Shown here: in pieces, positions 35,825 through 44,663 of the stretch
Layout: each line of letters begins with the position of its first letter
Numbering within the stretch: the stretch's first letter is position 1
DNA from: Microbacterium sp. MPKO10
GTDB lineage: Bacteria; Actinomycetota; Actinomycetes; Actinomycetales; Microbacteriaceae
Direction of reading: 5' to 3'
DNA length: 64,000 bases
NCBI RefSeq assembly: GCF_026107415.2
Contig: NZ_JAPCHX010000007.1
Coordinates: 37,949-101,948, forward strand
Translations under genes and position numbers: made by a program
Notes under the pieces: generated by a model
What the model saw: only the letters and a program-made list of their open reading frames with translations
What the model was told of the DNA's origin: nothing
Database searches by the model: none

Positions 35825-36655
35825 TTACTCGGGTGCTGAGAACGCCAGTGCGGCGGACTCGCCCGGTAGTTTCGGCACAGCAGTGAGTAACTCTTTCGTG
35901 TACTCATGCTGCGGATTGTCAAGCACCTGTTCAGCGGCGCCCGTTTCCACGAGCTTCCCGGCCTTCATCACTCCGATGACGTCCGACATCGCCCTCACGA
36001 CGGCGATGTCGTGTGAAATGAACAGGTAGCTCACGTTGTGCTCTATCTGAATATCCGTGAGCAACTTCAAGATGCCCTTCTGCACCGAGACGTCCAAAGC
36101 AGAGGTAGGTTCGTCGAGTACCACCAGGGAAGGCGAGACACTCATCGCTCGCGCGATCGCAATGCGTTGAAGCTGTCCCCCGCTCAATTCGTGCGGGTAC
36201 CGGTTTGCAAACTCAGGAGTGAGCCCAACCTTCAGAAGTAGCTCATTGAGTTCGCCGTTGTGACCAGAGGTTCGAGTTTTGCCGCAGATGCGCATCGCCT
36301 CACGTATGGTGCTGCCCACGCGAACCCGGGGGTTCAGTGACGAGTACGGATCCTGAAAAACCATCTGCATTTCTTGACGCGCCCTGCGAAGCTCTCGTGT
36401 GGACAGTCTGCCGATGTTGGTGCCGTTGATTCTGACCTCGCCTGACGTCAGTTCGATCAGTCGAAGCACGGCGCGGCCAATTGTGCTTTTTCCAGAGCCT
36501 GATTCGCCGACTAACCCGAAAGTGCGCCCGCGTTCTATGTCGAATGACACAGTGTCCACAGCGACATACCCGTTCTGGCGTCCACTCCTACGTGAGCCGT
36601 AGACCTTGACTAGATCCTTCACATCGAGAAGGGGCCCAGCTTTAGACCGATTCAT
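35825..36655 (-). CDS. Oligopeptide/dipeptide ABC importer ATPase (OppF/DppF type)
   Basis: The 276-residue ATPase has Walker [10 protein letters not shown] (50-58), the ABC signature LSGGQ (157-161) and Walker B LVVLDEP (178-184), plus the short C-terminal HPYTKEL-like region (QHEYTKELLTAVPKLPGE) of oligopeptide importers. It is somewhat shorter than typical OppF (over 300 residues), because the C-terminal oligo_HPY extension is brief. The ATG overlaps the OppD-type stop by one base. It energises import together with the neighbouring ATPase. Confidence 0.92.
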   Translation of the reverse strand: MNRSKAGPLLDVKDLVKVYGSRRSGRQNGYVAVDTVSFDIERGRTFGLVGESGSGKSTIGRAVLRLIELTSGEVRINGTNIGRLSTRELRRARQEMQMVFQDPYSSLNPRVRVGSTIREAMRICGKTRTSGHNGELNELLLKVGLTPEFANRYPHELSGGQLQRIAIARAMSVSPSLVVLDEPTSALDVSVQKGILKLLTDIQIEHNVSYLFISHDIAVVRAMSDVIGVMKAGKLVETGAAEQVLDNPQHEYTKELLTAVPKLPGESAALAFSAPE

Positions 36656-37497
36656 CACCGCACTCCTCGTTCCGCTAGTTCTTGATTCCGACTTTTCAAC
36701 GCAGCTGCCTGAAGGAGCATTTTCGTGTAGTCCTCCTTCGGCGCACGGAAGAGTTCCGCAGTGGTTGCAGTCTCGACGATCTCCCCGTTGCGCATCACGA
36801 TGACGCGGTCGCACAGTTGCGAGATGACGGCAAGGTCGTGGCTGATGAACAGCACGCTCATGTCATGACTGCGGCCGAGCGCCCGGATCAGTTCCAAGAT
36901 CTGGGCCTGAACAGTGACGTCGAGTGCAGTTGTCGGCTCGTCGGCGATCAGGAGCTTGGGGTTCGAAGCTATCGCGATGCTGATCATGATGCGCTGTTTC
37001 ATTCCGCCAGATAGTTCGTGCGGATAGCGGTCAAAACAGAGATCTGGTTCCGGAATTCCAACCTTGTCGATGAGCTCGATGACGGCATTCTTTGCCTGTG
37101 GCCGACTCAGCGAATTGTGCAGCATGCTCGATTCCAGCACCTGGTGGCCGATCTTCTGAACTGGGTTCAACGAACTTTGCGGGTCCTGGAAGATCATCCC
37201 GATACCAGGGCCTCGTACTTTTCGCAGCTCGTCGTCTGTGCAGTTAAGCAAGTTCTGGCCGCCAAACACGACTTCCCCAGAGCACGCTGCAGCGCCCGGG
37301 TCGTGCAATTGCATGATCGACATCGCTATGGTGCTCTTTCCGGATCCCGATTCGCCGACGATGCCAACAATCTCGCTGACGCCGACATCGAAAGACACCC
37401 CATTCACAGCATCCTGGGGCCCTGTCACAGTCATGAACGATGTGCGCAGCGAGTTCACTTCGAGAATCGGGGAATTCTTGTTATCAGGATCAAACAT
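36655..37497 (-). CDS. Oligopeptide/dipeptide ABC importer ATPase (OppD/DppD type)
   Basis: This 280-residue ATPase carries Walker [10 protein letters not shown] (48-56), the DppD-like [16 protein letters not shown], signature [13 protein letters not shown] and Walker [14 protein letters not shown]. The C-terminal [15 protein letters not shown] is the usual end of this group. The gene overlaps the DppC-type permease gene by eight bases. It works with the OppF-type ATPase and the two permeases. Confidence 0.92.
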   Translation of the reverse strand: MFDPDNKNSPILEVNSLRTSFMTVTGPQDAVNGVSFDVGVSEIVGIVGESGSGKSTIAMSIMQLHDPGAAACSGEVVFGGQNLLNCTDDELRKVRGPGIGMIFQDPQSSLNPVQKIGHQVLESSMLHNSLSRPQAKNAVIELIDKVGIPEPDLCFDRYPHELSGGMKQRIMISIAIASNPKLLIADEPTTALDVTVQAQILELIRALGRSHDMSVLFISHDLAVISQLCDRVIVMRNGEIVETATTAELFRAPKEDYTKMLLQAAALKSRNQELAERGVR

Positions 37498-38428
37498 TGG
37501 AGAATCTTCCTAGCCACACTGACTTGCTTCGCTGCGTCCATCGACGTCGAGAAGCCTTGGGATCGAGAGCCTCACGCACCGCATCACCGAAGAAATTGAC
37601 GACCATGACCATGACGATCAGCATGAGTGATGGAAAAATGACCATCCACGGTGAGGTGAGAAAGACTTGCTTGCCGTCGTACAGAATGTTGCCGAGGCTG
37701 GGTGTGGGCGGGGCGACTCCAGCGCCGAGGAAGCTCAGCGCAGCCTCAACCATGATCGAATCAGCGAAGATGTATGCGACTTGCACGAGCAGAACATTCA
37801 GCGTGTTCGGCAGAATGTGGCGCAGCAGAATGCGCAGCGACGAGGCTCCCTGACTTCTCATTGCTTCGATGAAGAGCTCCTCTTTGATCGCGAGCACTCG
37901 TGAGCGAATGAGGCGAGCAATTCCGGGCGTGAGTACAATCACGAGCGCGATGATCACATTTACCAGGCTGGAACCGAGTGAAGCGACGAGGGCCATTGCA
38001 AGCAGAATTCCAGGGAACGCCATGAGCCCATCGCAGATTCGCATGATGATGGCATCGACTGCGCGGTAATAGCCGGCAAGAGCCCCCAGCAGTGTTCCCA
38101 GGATCGCCGAGCTGATCGCGACGGATGCCCCGATCATCAAAGAGACCTGGAAGCCGCCGTTGGTGCGCGAGAAAAGGTCGCGGCCGAAGTCATCTGTACC
38201 ATAAAGGTGTGTGAAGCTCGGCGGGCTCAGACGCACGGACGGGTCAACGGAGTACGGATCGTATCCGACGATCGGCGGAATGACGACAGCGAGCACGAGC
38301 AGCAGCACTGCAAGAGTTGCGCCAACACGAAAAGCGGGCCGACGCAGAAAGCGGTACGAGAATGTGAGCTGTCGATTTTGTGCTCGCGGCTCCACAGGAG
38401 TGCTCGCTGGATTGAGTTTGAGCGTCAT
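37490..38428 (-). CDS. Oligopeptide/dipeptide ABC importer permease (DppC type)
   Basis: The 312-residue permease has a cytoplasmic N-terminus, a first helix at about 31-53, the DppC landmark YGTDDFGRDLFSRTNGGFQVSL and five further helices. The EAA loop reads EELFIEAMRSQGASSLRILLRHILP. Its ATG overlaps the DppB-type stop (ATGA). It forms the membrane channel with the DppB-type permease. Confidence 0.92.
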   Translation of the reverse strand: MTLKLNPASTPVEPRAQNRQLTFSYRFLRRPAFRVGATLAVLLLVLAVVIPPIVGYDPYSVDPSVRLSPPSFTHLYGTDDFGRDLFSRTNGGFQVSLMIGASVAISSAILGTLLGALAGYYRAVDAIIMRICDGLMAFPGILLAMALVASLGSSLVNVIIALVIVLTPGIARLIRSRVLAIKEELFIEAMRSQGASSLRILLRHILPNTLNVLLVQVAYIFADSIMVEAALSFLGAGVAPPTPSLGNILYDGKQVFLTSPWMVIFPSLMLIVMVMVVNFFGDAVREALDPKASRRRWTQRSKSVWLGRFSNV

Positions 38429-39372
38429 GCGCTTTGCCTTACCCGGGGGTCGAGAATCAGATAGAGAACATCAACAACAAAGTTGATGAAGATGAACGTC
38501 ACAGTGGCCAGAAGCACGACGCCCTGTATGACCGGAATGTCCCGCCGCTCGATGGACTCGACCATGAGCTTGCCAAGACCGGGAACATTGAAAATCGTTT
38601 CCGTCACGAGGGCTCCGGTGACGAGCACAGCGAAGCCCACTCCGACCAGCGTCACGATAGGGATGGCGGCGTTCTTCAATGCGTGACCGTAGACAATGCG
38701 GAGCGAAGAAGCACCTTTGGAGCGCGCAGTGCGAATGAAATCCTGGGAGAGCACGTCAAGCATGGACGAGCGTGTCATTCGCGTGAGTAATGCAGAGTGG
38801 ACGACGCCGAGAGATATCGCGGGCAGTGCAATGAATCGGAGCCACGTGCCAACTCCATCCGCGAGCGGCGAATAGCCCGAGAGCGGGAACCATTGCAATT
38901 GAAACGCGAATACGAGTGCAAGCAGCAACGCGAACACGAACCCGGGCGTCGCCATACCGATCATTGTGTATGTCGTCACGATTCCATCGAGCGTGGAGTT
39001 CACTCTGCGGGCAGATGCGATGCCGAGAGGAACTGCAATACACAATGCGACGAGCTGCGCGACGATAGCAATCGATACGGTTGGCTCGAGGCGGCTGAAG
39101 ATCACTTCCACGACGCTCTCGCGACGGTAGAAGGATTGCCCCAGATCCCCGTGGAACACCCCGAGGATCCAATCGCCGTACTGAACCATGAGCGGTCTGT
39201 CCAACCCCAAAGACGACCGCATTGCTGCAACCTGTTCTGGTGTAGCCGTATTGCCCAGAAGGGCAAGCGCAGCGTCGCCACCTGAGATGTACAGAAGGAG
39301 GAAGACCACTATGGAAACGATGAAGAGAACGACAATCAACCCGCCTAAGCGAGAGAACATTGCCTTGAGCAT
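38425..39372 (-). CDS. Oligopeptide/dipeptide ABC importer permease (DppB type)
   Basis: The 315-residue permease has six helices, the conserved N-terminal LGGLIVVLFIVSIVVFLLLY helix, the LGLDRPLMVQYGDWILGVFHGDLGQSF periplasmic loop of DppB proteins and the EAA loop QDFIRTARSKGASSLRIVYGHAL. It lies downstream of the binding-protein gene, separated from it by an intercistronic hairpin. GGAAGGAAAG precedes the ATG. Confidence 0.92.
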   Translation of the reverse strand: MLKAMFSRLGGLIVVLFIVSIVVFLLLYISGGDAALALLGNTATPEQVAAMRSSLGLDRPLMVQYGDWILGVFHGDLGQSFYRRESVVEVIFSRLEPTVSIAIVAQLVALCIAVPLGIASARRVNSTLDGIVTTYTMIGMATPGFVFALLLALVFAFQLQWFPLSGYSPLADGVGTWLRFIALPAISLGVVHSALLTRMTRSSMLDVLSQDFIRTARSKGASSLRIVYGHALKNAAIPIVTLVGVGFAVLVTGALVTETIFNVPGLGKLMVESIERRDIPVIQGVVLLATVTFIFINFVVDVLYLILDPRVRQSA

Positions 39373-39398
39373 CTCGGTACTTTCCTTCCGAAAGTAAG

Positions 39399-39433
39399 TG
39401 GGTGGGGCATTCGGGTGATCGCTGCCCCACCCA
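39399..39433 (-). promoter_or_regulatory. Intercistronic hairpin between binding-protein and permease genes
   Basis: A perfect 11-bp stem (TGGGTGGGGCA with TGCCCCACCCA) and a 13-base loop lie just after the binding-protein stop and before the DppB-type gene on the minus strand. No T tract follows. In ABC importer operons such hairpins protect the upstream message or cause partial termination, so that the binding protein is made in excess over the permeases. Confidence 0.65.
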
Positions 39434-39442
39434 ACGGGGACG

Positions 39443-41032
39443 TCAGTCGAGAAGCGGCACTGACCAGAACACGATCTGTGAATCGTGAACGGGGGCCGAT
39501 TCCAGACCTGTCTTTACAGCGATGACGTCAGTCCAATCGGCAACCTTGGTCATGGCTCGATACTCCGCGTACGCCTCGATGATCTGCGGGTACATCGCAC
39601 GCGCCTCGTCGTACGTGGCGGCACCTCGATAGTCTTTGAGCAGTTGAGTGATCGTCGGGTCATTTGTCCAACCCGCGAAGTCGGGTGAAAAGAACGCCAT
39701 CGCTGACGGCTCCAGCTTGCTATTGAGGCCGTACACGAGGATGTCCCACTCTTGAGGGTCTTCGCGCTGTTTGAGCAACGTGGTCGCGTCAACAACTTTC
39801 AACTCGATCGAGAACCCAGCTGCTTCGAGCTGCTGTTGAATGACAATCGCGGCTTTGGCGCTTCGGTCATTCTGCTGCGCCATGATCGTGACAGGCTCGT
39901 TTGCATAGTCTGTTTTGGTGAGCATCTGCTTCGCGAGTTCTGGATCGTTGACGTTGTAACTGTCGGCATCTGCATCTGAGTTCCACTGTTCCTCCTGCGA
40001 GCGGAGCATGATGCCTGGGCGCATTTCGTAGAGGTCAGGTGATGGCTCAAAAGCGTTCATGATCTCTTCAGAGCCGATCGCAGTGTTCACTGCCTGGCGC
40101 ACGGCGACGTCAGCCATCGCGCCTTCCTTCTTGTTGTAGTTCAGATACAAGCTGCCAACCCAATTGAGGATGGGCTCCAGCTCGGGGGCATCCTGAATCT
40201 TCGAATAGTCCTCTGGCGAGGCCAGAGTGATGTCGTACTGGCCGGTGAGAGCGCCTCCGAAGCGAGTCTGGTTGTCCGAGACCTGCAGGAACTCAATCTC
40301 GTCGTAGGTCGGCGTGCGATCGCCTGCAAGTCCGTCGGCTGGTTCCGTGCGGTTCGAATAGTCGGCGAAGCGCTTGAGCTTGACGAACTCATCCGGTTTG
40401 TACTCTTCGAGCGTGTACGGGCCGGTGCCAACGAAATCATCGATGGGGTCAGTACCGTACTCTTCGACGATCTCTTGCGGGTAGATCGCGGCAATGTTTG
40501 CGCCCCCTGACGCCAGCATCTGCAGAAGAACAGAGTTCCGTTCCTGGAGCACTACGACCACGGTGTTGTCATCTGTCGCTTCCCATACTGCTCCGGGAAT
40601 CGCTGATTGACCGAGAGCTGACAATTCTGTCCAGCGTTGCATTGATGCGACGACATCGTCGGCGTCCATCGTGTCACCGTTGTGGAAGGTGACATCTTGG
40701 CGCAGCGTGAAAGTGATAGAGAGTCCGTCATCGGCGACGTTCCAACTATCAGCAAGCATCGGCTTGACGTTGTAATTGATGTCGCTGGTGACGAGACCCT
40801 CGACGACATTCCGCATGAGCCAGCCTGTCGGCGTGTACGTCGTCATTGCGGTGTCAAGCATGGGTGGAATCTGAACCACAGCGGTGGTGAGCGTTGCCGA
40901 TTCGCCATTCTCTCCTGACTCATTGCTGCCGGGGGCGCACCCAACGAGGAGAAGGGTTGCGGCAGCGAGAGCTCCGATGCAGCTTAGTAACTTGCGTTTC
41001 TTACCTGGGATCTTCATCGATTCCGGACTCAT
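39443..41032 (-). CDS. ABC importer substrate-binding lipoprotein (family 5, oligopeptide/dipeptide type)
   Basis: This 529-residue protein begins with a lipoprotein signal (LLLVGC, Cys32). It continues with the family 5 fold, including the conserved block WNVADDGLSITFTLRQDVTFHNGDTMDADDVVASMQRW. Family 5 proteins bind peptides, but also opines, glycosides, nickel chelates and other solutes. The first ATG is used here; a second one five codons later has GGA upstream. It is the first gene of the minus-strand operon and faces an ArsR-type regulator across a 290-base region with two near-identical boxes. The ligand is unknown; a co-encoded hydrolase hints at an ester or amide. Confidence 0.92.
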   Translation of the reverse strand: MSPESMKIPGKKRKLLSCIGALAAATLLLVGCAPGSNESGENGESATLTTAVVQIPPMLDTAMTTYTPTGWLMRNVVEGLVTSDINYNVKPMLADSWNVADDGLSITFTLRQDVTFHNGDTMDADDVVASMQRWTELSALGQSAIPGAVWEATDDNTVVVVLQERNSVLLQMLASGGANIAAIYPQEIVEEYGTDPIDDFVGTGPYTLEEYKPDEFVKLKRFADYSNRTEPADGLAGDRTPTYDEIEFLQVSDNQTRFGGALTGQYDITLASPEDYSKIQDAPELEPILNWVGSLYLNYNKKEGAMADVAVRQAVNTAIGSEEIMNAFEPSPDLYEMRPGIMLRSQEEQWNSDADADSYNVNDPELAKQMLTKTDYANEPVTIMAQQNDRSAKAAIVIQQQLEAAGFSIELKVVDATTLLKQREDPQEWDILVYGLNSKLEPSAMAFFSPDFAGWTNDPTITQLLKDYRGAATYDEARAMYPQIIEAYAEYRAMTKVADWTDVIAVKTGLESAPVHDSQIVFWSVPLLD

Positions 41033-41150
41033 GTCATCTCTTCCCGCGGCCTCGGATGGCCGTCGTTCAAGTGCCTATCGGGTCGGCTCACATCGCCAAC
41101 GCCGCTTTCGGACTCGACATTAGACAGTGACAGGGTCGCCGGTAAATAGG

Positions 41151-41171
41151 ATTAACAGGCATGCGTTACTG
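41151..41171. promoter_or_regulatory. Candidate operator box 1 (21 bp, repeated at 41284)
   Basis: This 21-bp element starts ATTAACAG and ends GCGTTACTG, and matches the box at 41284-41304 in 18 of 21 positions. Inside it, TAAC and GTTA form an inverted repeat with 8-base spacing. It lies upstream of the binding-protein gene, on that operon's promoter side. Confidence 0.6.
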
Positions 41172-41283
41172 CACAGCTCAGGGGACTGCAAAGATGTCGA
41201 CGCGTTGTGGGGTGATGATACCTGAGAATCCTGCCAATAGTTGATCACGGGCACCGTTGTAGCGATGTAGCGAAGTCGCGAGT

Positions 41284-41304
41284 ATTAACAGTCACGCGTT
41301 ACAG
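41284..41304. promoter_or_regulatory. Candidate operator box 2 (21 bp, repeated from 41151)
   Basis: This second copy starts ATTAACAG and ends GCGTTACAG, 18 bases before the regulator's start codon. That position suits autorepression by the ArsR-type protein encoded at 41323. The two boxes are 133 bp apart and in the same orientation, so looping or separate control of two promoters is possible. Confidence 0.6.
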
Positions 41305-41322
41305 TTCAAGTAGCATCCTGAT

Positions 41323-42390
41323 ATGACATGGACACTCCTGGCCCCCAAACATGTCGATGACTGCGTTGTCCGAAACTCGGAGCTAGCGGAGCTCGGTGCC
41401 CTTCTTCACGCGATCTGCTTCATTGACCATCACCCGAGTACACACAGACTGGCCGCGTCATGGTTTAGCAAGATCGACGCGTCTCTTTTGGCCATGATTC
41501 GTGCCTGGGCGCCAGTGTGGGGTCCGTACAAAGCGCGATACATGTTACCGCTCTCGAAGGACCCGCACCTGTCGTTCGATGCAGAGATCGAGGCAATCAT
41601 TCAGCTTCCGCTAGCGCAGTTCGTGAAGCTCACCACCCACGCCATTCTGGAAGGTGCGCGCCTCCCTGCTGAGGTGATCGATGTTGACGTGCACGGCCCT
41701 AGCCTTGTCGCTAGGGCGTCTCGTTTGTCTCCGTTACGGGGCAGATTGGCAACGCAGCTCTTCGAGAATCCAGATGAGTCTCGCCGAGCATTGATCAACA
41801 TACTTACGCGAGTGCGATCGGACACTGTCATCGAGCATGAGTTCGACATGCTGATGCCGAGTCTCGCCGAGCGAGGCCATGCGATGCGGAGTGAATTGCG
41901 AAGCCGTGGTGTGTCTGCGATCGCTTCGGTCTCGTCCATGGCCACGATGTCGCCTGACGATGCCCGAGTGGTGTTCGACAAGCAGTTTCACCGAGTCACT
42001 CGATCAGATCGGGGGCTGCTCTTAATGCCGTCTCGGCATCTCGATCCACACATCCTCATTAAGGGGAATGATGATTTTCCCACGGTCGTTCAATATCCAC
42101 CGCGCAACGATGAGGCGGTGACGCTGGCGACTGTCACGCAGCGATTCAAAGCGATGCAAGATCCGACGAGGAAGAAGATTATCCGCGGGCTTATGCGGCA
42201 GCCTCAACCGCCGAGGGAGCTTGCACTTGCACTCAAGATGGCAGAGCCGCAAATTTCTCGGCATCTGCGTGCTTTGCGTGAGGCCGGAATTGTGGTTGCG
42301 GAACGCGAGGGAAGAATGGTTCGATATCACGCGGATCTACGTGTTATCCAGAAGCTCGGATCAGACTTCATCGAAACTCTTATTCGCTGA
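41323..42390 (+). CDS. ArsR-type winged-helix regulator with long N-terminal domain (DUF5937-like)
   Basis: The 355-residue protein differs from ordinary ArsR proteins (about 100 residues). Residues 1-260 form an alpha-helical domain resembling DUF5937 (SELAELGALLHAICFIDHH, LPSLAERGHAM-like segments), and the DNA-binding winged helix lies at the C-terminus (RFKAMQDPTRKKIIRGLMRQPQPPRELALALKMAEPQISRHLRALREAGIVVAEREGRMVRYHAD). No metal-binding CxC motif is seen, so the ligand is not a metal thiolate. It is divergent from the oligopeptide-type ABC operon and probably controls it through the two 21-bp boxes in between. No obvious ribosome site precedes the ATG. Confidence 0.8.
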   Translation: MTWTLLAPKHVDDCVVRNSELAELGALLHAICFIDHHPSTHRLAASWFSKIDASLLAMIRAWAPVWGPYKARYMLPLSKDPHLSFDAEIEAIIQLPLAQFVKLTTHAILEGARLPAEVIDVDVHGPSLVARASRLSPLRGRLATQLFENPDESRRALINILTRVRSDTVIEHEFDMLMPSLAERGHAMRSELRSRGVSAIASVSSMATMSPDDARVVFDKQFHRVTRSDRGLLLMPSRHLDPHILIKGNDDFPTVVQYPPRNDEAVTLATVTQRFKAMQDPTRKKIIRGLMRQPQPPRELALALKMAEPQISRHLRALREAGIVVAEREGRMVRYHADLRVIQKLGSDFIETLIR

Positions 42391-42526
42391 AGGAGTGAGG
42401 ACGTCGCTCCAGTCCCTCGCGGTTGAACGCACCCTTGACCGTGTCTTGCCGTTCTCAGAGTGCGAGAGAGCGCGTCGAAGCGCGAAGGTACGGTCAGAAG
42501 GACGTAGATCGCCCCGAACCCGTTGA

Positions 42527-43834
42527 TCACGTGAGCTTACGGGCGCGGGTTTCGGGGAACGTCGAGACGACAATGAAACAGACAACCGAAATTCCGATGA
42601 CGAGCAGCGTGGGCGCCGCATTCCACCCCGTGACGCTGATCAAAAGCGTAGCGATATACGGAGTGAAGCCGCCCAAGATGGCCGCGTGAATGTTGTACGG
42701 CACCGAAAGTGCTGTGTACCGAATACGTGCCGGGAATAGTTCGGTGATGAGCGCAGCCAACGGAGCGAACATTCCCGATAACGCCACAGACATGGGCATC
42801 ACGGCGAGGACCGCGATCGGGACACTATGCAGATTGAAAGCCAAGAAGACAGGGTAGATGGCAATCGCGGCCAGCGCGTAGCCTCCGAGCATCACAGGCT
42901 TGCGCCCAATCTTGTCGGAGAGCTTGCCTGAAAGCGGCATCACGAGCACGTATGCGATCTGCATTGCGAGGGTGATCAAAAGCCCCTCGGTCGGTGTAAA
43001 TACCAGTTGAGTTGCCAAGTATGTCGGCAGAAACGTCATCATCACGTAGAACGCGGGCGAAGCGGGAAGCCAGAAGGCGCGGAACATATCTTTCCAGTGC
43101 ACCTGGAGCGCCTCGAGAATGGGGCGACGTGTTTTTTCACCGGGGTCCACCACCTTTTCCGTGTACTCGGCCGTGTCAGCCAGTTTCATGCGAATGTAGT
43201 AGCCCGGAATTCCGAGGAGCACCCCTGCAAGGAATGGAAGCCTCCAGCCCCACGTAGACAACTGATCAGCGGTAAGTGTTGACGTGATCGTCACGCTTAC
43301 GATCGTTCCCATCATGAGGCCTATGACGAGGCTGTTCTGTTGAAAGCTACCCCAGAATCCACGTTTCGAGGGCGGAGCATTTTCGGTCAAATAGGCGACC
43401 GAGCCGCCGAATTCACCGCCGTTAGAGAAGCCCTGCATCAGTCGAAGAAGAACCAGTGCAACGACGGCAAACGTTCCGGCCGTTTCGTGATTCGGAAGCA
43501 GCCCCATGAGGAATGTCGACGCGCACATCAGCAGTAGAGAAAGCGAGAAGGCCTTCTTGCGACCGTGTACGTCGCCGAAGTGTCCGAACACGACCGCACC
43601 CAAGGGCCGGGCAACGAACCCCACGCCAAATACAGCGAACGATGAGAGCAACTGCACGGTCGGAGTTCCGGCTGAGAAGAACTGTTCTCCGATCACCACA
43701 GCGAAGTACCCGTAGACCGCGAAGTCGTACCATTCCATCGCGTTGCCGATCATCGAGGCGAGAACGACTTTGCGGGCGTCATCCGTGCGTGGCACGGAGG
43801 CGTTTTCTGATTCTTGAAGGTTCTTCGACATCAT
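42527..43834 (-). CDS. MHS-family MFS transporter (proton symporter)
   Basis: This 435-residue, 12-helix transporter has MIGNAMEWYDFAVYGYFAVVIG in helix 1, FGHFGDVHGRKKAF in the helix 2-3 loop, QGFSNGGEFGGSVAYL in helix 4 and DKIGRKPVML in the helix 8-9 loop, as in proline/betaine (ProP) and shikimate symporters. Two ATGs lie side by side at the start. It is the last gene of the seven-gene minus-strand operon and probably imports that pathway's substrate. It is one of three MHS transporters in the window. Confidence 0.9.
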   Translation of the reverse strand: MMSKNLQESENASVPRTDDARKVVLASMIGNAMEWYDFAVYGYFAVVIGEQFFSAGTPTVQLLSSFAVFGVGFVARPLGAVVFGHFGDVHGRKKAFSLSLLLMCASTFLMGLLPNHETAGTFAVVALVLLRLMQGFSNGGEFGGSVAYLTENAPPSKRGFWGSFQQNSLVIGLMMGTIVSVTITSTLTADQLSTWGWRLPFLAGVLLGIPGYYIRMKLADTAEYTEKVVDPGEKTRRPILEALQVHWKDMFRAFWLPASPAFYVMMTFLPTYLATQLVFTPTEGLLITLAMQIAYVLVMPLSGKLSDKIGRKPVMLGGYALAAIAIYPVFLAFNLHSVPIAVLAVMPMSVALSGMFAPLAALITELFPARIRYTALSVPYNIHAAILGGFTPYIATLLISVTGWNAAPTLLVIGISVVCFIVVSTFPETRARKLT

Positions 43835-43856
43835 TGTCCATTTCTCTTAACGGTAA

Positions 43857-44663
43857 TCAGTTCAAGTTGCGGATGCCCGAAGGCAGTGTTCCGCCGTCGG
43901 CGAGGGAACGCGCCAGATCTTGCAGCGCCCCCAGGGCAACGCGTTGTGTGAATTGCCCATAAGAAACTCGCGCCACACCGAGTTCCTGGAGCTCGGCTGG
44001 GGGAGGTATTAAAGGAAGCCCAATGACACTGACACGGCGTACGCCAATTCCTTCGACGAGACGTTCGACGACTGACGCGTCGAAATTACCTGGCACGAAG
44101 ACACAATCAGCTCCGGCATCACGGTAGGCGCGGCCCCGTGTGATGGCATCAGCGACCTTCTCGTCCAACGGCCGGTTCCGGTCAATGACGAATGCGTCGG
44201 TACGGGCGTTCACCACGACAGGCACACCTTCTGCTTCGCCTCCGGTGACGGCACATCTAATTGCGCTCGCTGATTCGTCGAGGGGGCGTAGACGATCTTC
44301 TATGTTGGCGCCGACAACGCCGCATGACACGGCGCGGCGAACTGTTTCGCCAGCATCCCCATAACCATCGTCGAGATCGGCAGTAACCGGCAGATCAACA
44401 GCAGACGCAATGCGACTCACCACGTTCAGCATTTCGTCGCGCGGAACGGCTCCGTCGAGATACCCGAGTGAGGCCGCTATCGAGTGCCCGGCCGTCGCGA
44501 TGGCTTGCGTGTCCGTAAGCTCGGCAATCGCGCGAGCTGCCGCTGCGTCCCAGACATTGACGAGGCTGAGCAACTGTGGCGCATGGTGGAGTGCTCGAAG
44601 TGCCTGTGCTTTCGTGATTTGAGAGTCTGTCTCAGACGGCGTTTCGATTACCACGATGTCCAC
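43857..44663 (-). CDS. Isocitrate lyase/PEP mutase superfamily protein
   Basis: The 268-residue protein has the PEP-mutase/methylisocitrate-lyase barrel: SLVNVWDAAAARAIAE (33-48), ATAGHSIAASLGY, TADLDDGYGD (95-104, metal-binding Asp) and GANIEDR. The catalytic Cys loop KKCGH of true isocitrate and methylisocitrate lyases is absent, so it belongs to the broader group of C-C or P-C bond enzymes such as oxaloacetate hydrolases, dimethylmalate lyase and PEP mutase relatives. The GTG start lies within the end of the SDR gene (16-base overlap). It probably cleaves or rearranges a late dicarboxylic intermediate of the operon's pathway. Confidence 0.85.
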   Translation of the reverse strand: MDIVVIETPSETDSQITKAQALRALHHAPQLLSLVNVWDAAAARAIAELTDTQAIATAGHSIAASLGYLDGAVPRDEMLNVVSRIASAVDLPVTADLDDGYGDAGETVRRAVSCGVVGANIEDRLRPLDESASAIRCAVTGGEAEGVPVVVNARTDAFVIDRNRPLDEKVADAITRGRAYRDAGADCVFVPGNFDASVVERLVEGIGVRRVSVIGLPLIPPPAELQELGVARVSYGQFTQRVALGALQDLARSLADGGTLPSGIRNLN

